The notes below the pieces were generated by a model. It ran no database searches and was not told the origin of the DNA. It saw only the letters and a program-made list of their open reading frames with translations. Below are positions 57,388 to 64,000 of a stretch of 64,000 bases of DNA, piece after piece. How positions within the stretch are numbered: the stretch's first letter is position 1; every line of letters begins with the position of its first letter. This stretch comes from Chloranthus sessilifolius (taxonomy: Eukaryota > Streptophyta > Magnoliopsida > Chloranthales > Chloranthaceae): NCBI GenBank assembly GCA_021018995.1, contig CM037593.1, positions 8,026,088 through 8,090,087 of the forward strand, written 5' to 3'. Both the position numbers and the translations under genes were made by a program.

Positions 57388-58076
57388 GGAAAAAAAAAAC
57401 GTAACTTTACACAACCAATAAAGCAAAGAAAATAGCCAAAAAAAGTCACAATAAAAGGCAAAAGGCAAAAGGCAAAACAAATTAACTTCACTATGGAGGT
57501 CAGATCTGCTCCCACTCTAACAAGACCTCAGCAACCAACTTCGCCAAGACGACAGGCACCACCAGCAAAGGTCCTCTTTTATGGCATCCGTAACAAAATG
57601 GAAGTCGGAAATTCCATTTCAATAATCCATCTACTATGTTTCTTCCAAATCCCCCAGAAGATTGCTATTGAAAACATTTTCCAAATGAGATCTATTTTTC
57701 CCTCAAACACCTCCTCTGGCCAACCAGCCAGTACCAAGGCCAAAAAAAACATAACTTAACACAAACAATAAAGCAAAGAGAAAAGTCAAAAAAAAAGTCA
57801 CAAAAAAAAATGCAAAAGGCAAAAAAAACTAACTTCACTATGGAGATCAGATCTGCTCCCACTCTAACAAGATCTCAGCAACCGACTTCGCCAAAAACGA
57901 CAGGCACCACTAGCAAAGGTCCTCTTTTATGGCATCCGTAACAAATATGGAAGTCAGAAATCCATCTATTACATTTCTTCCAAATCTACCAGAAGATTGC
58001 TATTGAAAGCGTTTTCCAAATGAGATCAATATTTCCCTCAAACACCTCCTCTGGCAAACCAGCCAGTACCGAGGCA
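57388..58076. repeat. Tandem duplication of the LINE 3' part, unit about 350 bp
   Basis: gtaactttacacaaccaata (57401) recurs as ataacttaacacaaacaata (57752). ctatggaggtcagatctgct (57491) recurs at 57838, and agccagtacc (57726) at 58061. The offset falls from 351 to 335 through small indels. This could be a local duplication or two LINE copies inserted at one place. Confidence 0.88.
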
Positions 58077-58206
58077 CATGATTCCCCCATAAATCACCAA
58101 TTCAGAAAGAAGCCTTGAACTTTTCCCATATAACCCTTGCAAACTCATACCACATAACCAAATGCTCCACTGATTCTTCCTAAATATAGCAAAACTTACA
58201 GTCCAT

Positions 58207-60456
58207 TAGGGGTGGAAGTTCGGTATACTGAACCCAAAACAAAACTCGAACCAAAATATATCGGTTTCGGTTTTGGTTAACAGAAATCTGCATTTCTGGA
58301 AACCGAACAGCCGATCCAGTTGGTTCAATTTTTTTTCTATTTTTATTTCTGAAGGTTTTTTCCGGTTATCGATTTTTTCAGTTTTAGGGTCAGTTTTTTC
58401 TTTTTTTTTTATCGATAACAAAACAGAAAACTTATTAGAAAAAAAGCAGAAAAGGATACATACCATGGCAGGTAATGAGAAACTACCGAAAGAAAAGAGC
58501 TACCTCAACATAGGAACCCTGGAGCTGAAGGCAACCGCAGAAGTCGAGATCACAGAAACGCACAAGGGACAGAAACGTGCGGCGATATTACCTCAGTTGA
58601 AGATTGTCCCACTCGAGGCCCAGCTCGTCCCCGTCCTCCCCTCCGATGTAACACTGAATAAGGAGTCAATGCAACACTAGATCGTTAGCGCACAAACCAC
58701 CAGCTTGAAAGGGCCTAGCCTGCCTCTGAAAAACCCGAGTATTCTGCTCGAGCCATAAAGACCACAGAACAGCATACCCCACAATTTGGCACATATCACC
58801 CCTGAAATCAAGAAAGGAAACCCCTTCTCACTGGTCCATCATGTCAGCGGTTTACTCCAGGAAAACCCATTGAATACCAAACATAGAAAGCACATCCCCC
58901 CAGACTTTGAAGGAGAAAGGGCAATGGAGGAGATTGTGGCCAACGGATTCCCTTCCTCACATGGAAAGCACACTTGTTCCTGACATGAATTCCCCTTCTG
59001 TTCAATTGATCTCTAGTGAGAATCCTGCCCCACGCTATGGACCAGCTAAAGAAACGAATCATGAGGGGGATCTTCAGTTTCCAAAGTTTGAACCACTGGG
59101 GGAAATGACACGGCAGCAAGAGAGAAGAGGTTACGTGTCTATAAAAAGACCCGGCCGAGAAAACTCCTTTCCCATTTTTACTCCAAATTTGCAGTCTCTG
59201 TAGGCGTTATTTGGATTTACTGCATGCAGCAATCTGAACAAATTGATATACTCATCAATCTCCTCATCATTAAGGGCCCTTCTTGTGCTAATATTCCAAG
59301 AGATTATCCCATAACTTCTTCGATCCTTGCCTCAGGTAAAGTCGTGATTGTAAATATTCTAGGGAAAACATCGCTTACGTTCTCACCAAAGCCCAGACAT
59401 CCTTCCAAAAGTGTAATCTTCTACGAACAACCCAACTGAATCTGATACATTGTTTGAACTCATCAGACAGCCCCCCTGACCCCTTTCCACCAGCTAGAGT
59501 CGACGTTGTGATTGGTGAGTTCCCCATCATTTCTATGGATCCGTATTTAGCCGTGATGACCTCCTACCAGAGTTTCCCCTTTTCATTAGGGCACCCAGTT
59601 TTCCATAACCATTTCCGAGAAGTGCCTTGTTAAAAACAACCATCTTTTTTATTCCCAGACCACCTTCCTTTGTCGGCATGCAACACGTATCCCAGTTTAC
59701 AAGGTGTAGTAATTTCCCCTTTTGGCATCCCCTTCCCATAAGAAATTTTTGATAATCGCATCCACTTCTCTGACCACTTTGACTGGCACAACGTATAGTG
59801 ACATGTAAAAAACATGAAGCGAGGCATGAGTGGAGTTGATCAAGGTCAATCTACCCCCAGTGCTAAGCATATGACTCTTCCACATGGCAAGTCTTTTCCA
59901 AAAGTGATTCGCTACCACATCCCAATCAGCTGCCTTTAATCTCCTTACCCCGATAGGTAACCCCAGATAAATGAAGGGTAGGGCTTCTTGAAGACACCCA
60001 ACCACACTGATGAGGTCGGCTATCAAAGTGTCGCTAGTATTGATTCCCACCATTTTGGATTTGTGAAGGTTAACCATTTGGCCCGAGACCGCCTCATATG
60101 GTTAAGACATTAATGACCGATTGGACATCCATAGTATTTGCACCACAAAACACAACCGTGTCATCAGCATAGCAAATGGGTGCCTGCAAAATGGTTATCT
60201 GCAACCATAAATCCCTTAAACCGATTTAGCTGAGTGCTCCTAAGCAGCAACCGATGGAGGGCTTCGCCAACAATGTTGAACAATAAAGGAGACAACGGAT
60301 CGCCTTGCCGCTTTTAGGGTCGGTTTTCTCTCCCTAACTCAACCAGTTTTCGGTTTCGGCACCCAAAACCGAAAGCGAACCGATCCAAAATCAGTTTCTG
60401 TTTTTCGGTTTTTTCGGTTAGGTTTCATCGATTTTCGGCTTTTTTTTCCACCCGTA
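58207..60456. mobile_element. hAT-type MITE inserted in the outer LINE, split by an inner LINE
   Basis: The left end TAGGGGTGGAA and the right end, read inward, TACGGGTGGAA match at 10 of 11. Flanks CAGTCCAT (58199-58206) and CACTCCAT (60457-60464) match at 7 of 8. Without the inner LINE (58401-60311) and one duplication copy the MITE is about 320 bp, like its relatives. Confidence 0.88.
58401..60311 (-). mobile_element. Inner LINE, 5'-truncated, minus strand
   Basis: A T-run at 58401-58410 on the plus strand is its poly(A) tail. The flank TTTTAGGGTCAGTTTTTTC (58382-58400) and TTTTAGGGTCGGTTTTCTC (60312-60330) match at 17 of 19, a good LINE target-site duplication. The coding strand begins within the RT domain at RQGDPLSP, keeps ICYADDTVVFC (intact YADD) near 60150, then EALPFIYLGLPIGVRRLK at about 59985-59930, LVNWDTCCMPTKEGGLGIKK and a zinc-binding domain with FFSWSIAWGRILTRDQLNRR near 59050. 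Frames are broken. It is truncated at the 5' end, as is usual for LINE copies. Confidence 0.9.
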
Positions 60457-60950
60457 CACTCCATCAGTATATTCATCCCTCTTTTCTGCAATTTGACATG
60501 TAAGTACCTACCCCAAACAAGTTCCCATGCAAAAATCTTGACTCTAAAAGGGGATCCACACTTCCACATTTGTCTCCATGGTTGGTCCACTAAAGGTCTT
60601 ATATACAATAACTTCTAGAAAGACTTGACCCAGAAATGGCCTTTGCTCCCCAAGACTCGGACAATTTTATCTTGCACATTCCGATTGTTATCCCGCTCAC
60701 TCAACTTTCCCATCAATAAAATAAACTGCTCAATCTCTTCCTCCTTCAGATTCCTCCTCAACTAAACATTCCAGCTACCGCTACAGCCGCATTTTTTCAC
60801 ATAGACAAAAAATAATTCAGACTACACCTTGACTCAAGTGAATCATCTCTGCCCCAACAATCCCTGCCAAAAGCTAACTCTAAGCCCCGAGTCTAACCCA
60901 CTTTCATGCACTATCACAAATTTATTTCTAACCCTTTGCAATCCCTCCAC

Positions 60951-61177
60951 CATGGATCAAATCTCCTTTTTCCAATACGTATCGTCAACCATCAACACCG
61001 AGTCGATACGTATCGGTATCACCGTTACATTCAATGTATTGGCGATACAATGAAAAAAAATGACATATATTGGGTATGTATCACTGATACATACCCAATG
61101 TATCGTGTACTGCTGGCCAGTGATACCGGTACATATCGGACGACAGGTACTGGTATTGTCTGAGATTTTGACCCATG
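60951..61177. mobile_element. hAT-type MITE, GATACGTATCGG family, in the LINE
   Basis: The 8-bp flank CCCTCCAC is perfect (60943-60950 and 61178-61185). Ends are CATGGATCAAATCTCC and, inward from the right, CATGGGTCAAAATCTC. Length 227 bp. Confidence 0.92.
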
Positions 61178-61466
61178 CCCTCCACCACCTTGACCCTCCT
61201 CTACCTCTCAGCTCATTATGGTGACCCATATCTATCCCTTCCATACATTTCTTCAAGCCTGATTTTTTCACATTGTTCCTCAATACCCTACCTCCATAGC
61301 CACTTCCCACGGTGCCAAATTCATAAATTTTAGAGGCTTGACCCCCAAACCCCCATCTTCCATACTACATCCCAATTCAATGGATGGACTTTCTCCGCTG
61401 TTTTCCTCCCACTCCCAAGAAAGACCCTTTGAACACTCTCCAATCTCCTCACCTTTGAAGCTGGAC

Positions 61467-61693
61467 CACGGTTCAAAGTCGGTTTTTCAATACGTATCAT
61501 CCAGCTCCAAAACCGGTACGTATCGTTTGATACATACCAGTTCCTGTCGATACATTGGAATGTATCTTCCGATACATCACCAATATATATGTAATGCACC
61601 GATATGATACAATCAAAGTATCGTACCGGTGACCTCCGAAACTGGTACATATCGGATGATACGTACGAGTTACGTCCCAAATTTTGAACCATG
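61467..61693. mobile_element. hAT-type MITE, GATACGTATCGG family, second copy in the LINE
   Basis: Ends CACGGTTCAAAGTCGG and, inward from the right, CATGGTTCAAAATTTGG. Flanks AGCTGGAC and GGCTGAAT match at 5 of 8. It has the same 227-bp length as the copy at 60951. The minus-strand open frame from 61779 crosses its boundary and is not a real protein. Confidence 0.75.
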
Positions 61694-61727
61694 GGCTGAA
61701 TGTTCAAACATAGACAAAAAAAAATAT

Positions 61728-63160
61728 TGTAAAAATCGAGTGTGACTGATCTGTGCCGAAATGTGACTATATTTCGCACCTTAATTCCTACATTTAGCTA
61801 TCCGATGAAAGTTATCTAACGGCTGTTATATAGTTTTAGTGATTTCAAGTGTTTCTGACCATTGGATTTTCAAAGAGCGTAAAAGAGAATACTTAAGGGT
61901 TACACAAGAATATTGGACCAAGAAGTCAACAGAAGCACCAAAATCCGTGAATATGATTGGTTGGCCCAGAGCATCCACCAGGAGAATGAAAATGTTACCT
62001 TTATGTGTCAATCGATTGAGAACCAAACCTCAATCGATTGACAAGGAAGACAGTTTTTCCCCCCCTATTTCAAATTTGAATAAATCAATCGATTGGCATT
62101 TGAAGTCAATCGATGGAAATTCAAATTTGAATAATATCGCAAAAAAGAGAATTTGAACTCAATCAATTGAGAATGAACTTTCAATCGATTGAGCCTATTT
62201 TTGGAAGATGTCTTGCCCGCACCCTATAAAATAAAAGCTACGGCTTAGGGTAGGGGTTCTTCTGGCTCTCTCATTAGGGTTCTCTTAGCTCTCTCTTGAT
62301 AGATTTTTCCTAGGATTTTCATAGTTTTTCTTTACAATTTTTTAAGCATAGTTTGTATTTAGGAATAAAGCATTGTAAGGAGAGATCTTTTGATAAATAA
62401 AAGTGCATGTTTAAGATGATGGATTCTAGTTTACAACAAGCTTGTACACCGAGGATGAGCAGCTAAAACCCCTTGTTCAAGGAGGAAGCAACCCCTAGAT
62501 AAATAACTGCATTACCATTAATTTTACAATTTCTTAGTATTGTCATAGAATCATTCTGTTAAAAGTGTGCTTAATTGAATATCATCGAATGCTCATTTAT
62601 AGCCGTTGATCTTGGTTATCAACGATCATAAAAGGGTCATTCCATCTAGATCTCTTCCTACAGGCCGATCTAGGCTGCAGAGTGATTGTTTCCTCACTGT
62701 CGTGATTTAGAATTTTGAGATACGCTATGCCTTTTACATGATTCATACCGCAGTAGGCTGAGTCATAGTTTTTGGATAGGGTATGTCAGATCAATAGTCA
62801 CTTTCTTTACGATTCATTTATCTTCTTGATAAATGATGGTATTTTGATGTGGCATGAAATTGTGAGATTAATTGTAGAGAAGTTACAAATCTAGGGTTAG
62901 CAAACTCCTTGATCATTTCTTAAATTGTAATTTCCTTTATCATAATTTATTTTTGCATTGGTTGATTTACATTTATTGCTCTAGTATCGTGTGGTAATTG
63001 TTTAGCGAATCATCGTTCTCTCCCTTGGTACTTCATTGGGCATTCTTGTTCTCTTTAAAATTAATTCAATTACGCGTTTCCCTGTGGATACGATACTTGT
63101 ATTTTTGCGTTGCTACAACCGATCTTGTGCACTTGCAAGGGTGCATTTAAAACCGATTAG
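61728..63160 (+). mobile_element. LTR fragment, Ty3/gypsy-like, with TCAATCGATTGA palindromes
   Basis: Palindromes TCAATCGATTGA and variants occur six times between 62008 and 62193. CCTATAAAATA follows at about 62223 as a TATA-like box. The 3' part, with gatacgatacttg near 63088 and gatcttgtgcacttgcaagg at about 63121, resembles the same part of the LTR at 6826 read on its own strand. Start and duplication are not fixed. Confidence 0.55.
62008..62193. repeat. TCAATCGATTGA palindrome array
   Basis: Six exact or near-exact palindromes centred on ATCGAT or ATCAATTGAT-like words lie upstream of the TATA-like box of the surrounding LTR. Confidence 0.85.
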
Positions 63161-64000
63161 TGACCTTAATCAAGGTGACTCTTCCCTCGATGGATAGGCA
63201 AGGTGACGGGGACGCCGACATCGTAAACATCGGATATGGACCTTTTCGCGTGTACCAACGTTGGAAGAAGCGGAATGGAAATAAAAAATAGGCGAAAATT
63301 GAAGTTCTGCAAATTGGAGCATAGGAAAATCGATTAATCGAATTGAATTTTCGATTGATCGAAATTTCATATTCGATCAATCGACTGACAATGACTAGCG
63401 ACGGCGAATTTCAATAACACATGAAATTTCAAACCGATCAATCGATTTTATAATCGATTAATCGAAATTTCAAGTCGATCAATCGATTTTAAAATCGATT
63501 AATCGAAATTTTAAGTCAATCAATCGATTTCTAAAATCGATTAATCGAATTCGCGCCGGGAATTTTGGTTTACTTTCGAACTTTTATTTCAAGGGTTTAA
63601 TTGTCTTTGAATTAATATTCGTTTTAGGGTTTTCTTTTATTGTAAGACCTCCTATATAAGGTCCTTGAACAATGTAATTAGGATTGATTATTGATTATGA
63701 ATGAAAAGAGTTTTTGCTTATGTGTGCTTGAGATGAGCCTCTACGAAGAGTGAATCTTCTTCCCGAGAAGGGTTTGGTGCGAAGCCAAGGGTGTGAAGCC
63801 TACAATTCTATCTATCTATCTCTTTTATCTTTGATTGCGTGATTCTACAACCCTAAATTGGCCATCTTCTTGTGAAATCCTAAACCCTAAATTTCTCTAA
63901 ATCCTTGAATCGATCCGATTCAACAACCGTAGAGCCCAGCAGAGTTATTAAACCTTTCACACCTGATATTCAGAAAAAATCAGTGATCCCATCATTGAAT
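63161..64000 (+). mobile_element. LTR fragment with CGATTAATCG palindromes, runs off the window
   Basis: tgacggggacgccgacatcg near 63200 resembles the start of the 44045 fragment. A palindrome array (63329-63549) is followed by CTATATAAGG at 63652-63661. Then ggtttggtgcgaagccaagg and ctatctatctatctc follow. The fragment reaches the window edge, so the element may continue beyond it. Confidence 0.55.
63329..63549. repeat. CGATTAATCG / CGATCAATCG palindrome array
   Basis: Pairs of ATCGATTAATCGA and CGATCAATCGATT alternate. The last three pairs repeat in steps of about 45 bp between about 63430 and 63548. The words are self-complementary or complementary to each other. Confidence 0.9.

Larger units (their letters stand above)
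57388..61725 (-). mobile_element. Outer LINE, minus strand, interrupted three times
   Basis: Read on the minus strand, RT and later segments appear in order. VRRLESVQRVFL and KTAEKVHPLNWDVVW lie near 61340-61460. EEEIEQFILLMGKL is near 60700. The zinc-binding domain starts CGSPFRVKIFAWELVWGRYL near 60510-60560, is interrupted at 60456, and resumes at 58198 with CKFCYI...EESVEHLV. Insertions are MITEs at 61467-61693, 60951-61177 and 58207-60456, the last itself holding a LINE. The 3' part, 57388-58076, is a tandem duplication. Stops show it is inactive. The 5' edge near 61725 is approximate. Confidence 0.82.

Noticed and set aside
58273-58680. 135-codon plus-strand frame as a gene
   Set aside because: It crosses the MITE, the LINE poly(A) junction and antisense LINE sequence.
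61330-61779. 149-codon minus-strand frame as a gene
   Set aside because: It runs from MITE sequence into LINE reverse-transcriptase coding, so it is a composite of two transposons.

Overview
This window reads as nuclear DNA of a flowering plant with a large, repeat-rich genome. It is AT-rich, has dinucleotide microsatellites and stacked transposon insertions, and carries two intron-containing genes typical of land plants. No bacterial-type operon, organelle block, rRNA or functional tRNA gene was found. The species cannot be fixed from the sequence alone.

Layout. 0-4 kb: tRNA-like SINE heads, two hAT-type MITEs, a Mutator-type MITE with a small LTR-like insertion, foldback MITEs. 4-24 kb: a deep nest. 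A foldback MITE is split by a solo LTR (4212-23952, TSD CATAC). That LTR is split by a second solo LTR (4799-18371, TSD GTTTC) and also holds a third LTR (19102-21284). The second LTR contains a non-autonomous Ty3/gypsy-like element (6826-16134, minus strand, with PBS and polypurine tract). One of its LTRs is split by a Mutator-like element (13341-15187, TSD TTAAAAGAA), which holds two more foldback MITEs. 24-34 kb: hAT-type and foldback MITEs, a possible promoter/5' leader at 30.2-30.4 kb and a possible small exon at 33.6 kb. 34-37.8 kb: little recognisable. 37.85-43.3 kb: a decayed plus-strand LINE with its own MITE insertion. 44-45 kb: an LTR fragment.

Genes. At 45.55-47.27 kb (plus) are three exons of a small two-span membrane protein of the plant '60S ribosomal protein L18a-like' family. 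At 52.70-55.15 kb (minus) are the last three coding exons of a LYAR/UBP1-associated-protein-1C-like zinc-finger gene; its 5' exons were not found in the window. Introns of both genes hold MITEs or microsatellites.

57.4-61.7 kb: a minus-strand LINE is interrupted in its zinc-binding-domain coding region by a hAT-type MITE, and that MITE is interrupted by a second, younger LINE. Two more MITEs of one 227-bp family sit in the same outer LINE. 61.7-64 kb: two LTR fragments with arrays of short palindromes upstream of TATA-like boxes.

The two genes show no sign of working together; the rest of the window is transposon history. The strongest evidence is target-site duplications and terminal inverted repeats read directly at insertion boundaries, and three-exon gene models whose splice sites and phases fit.
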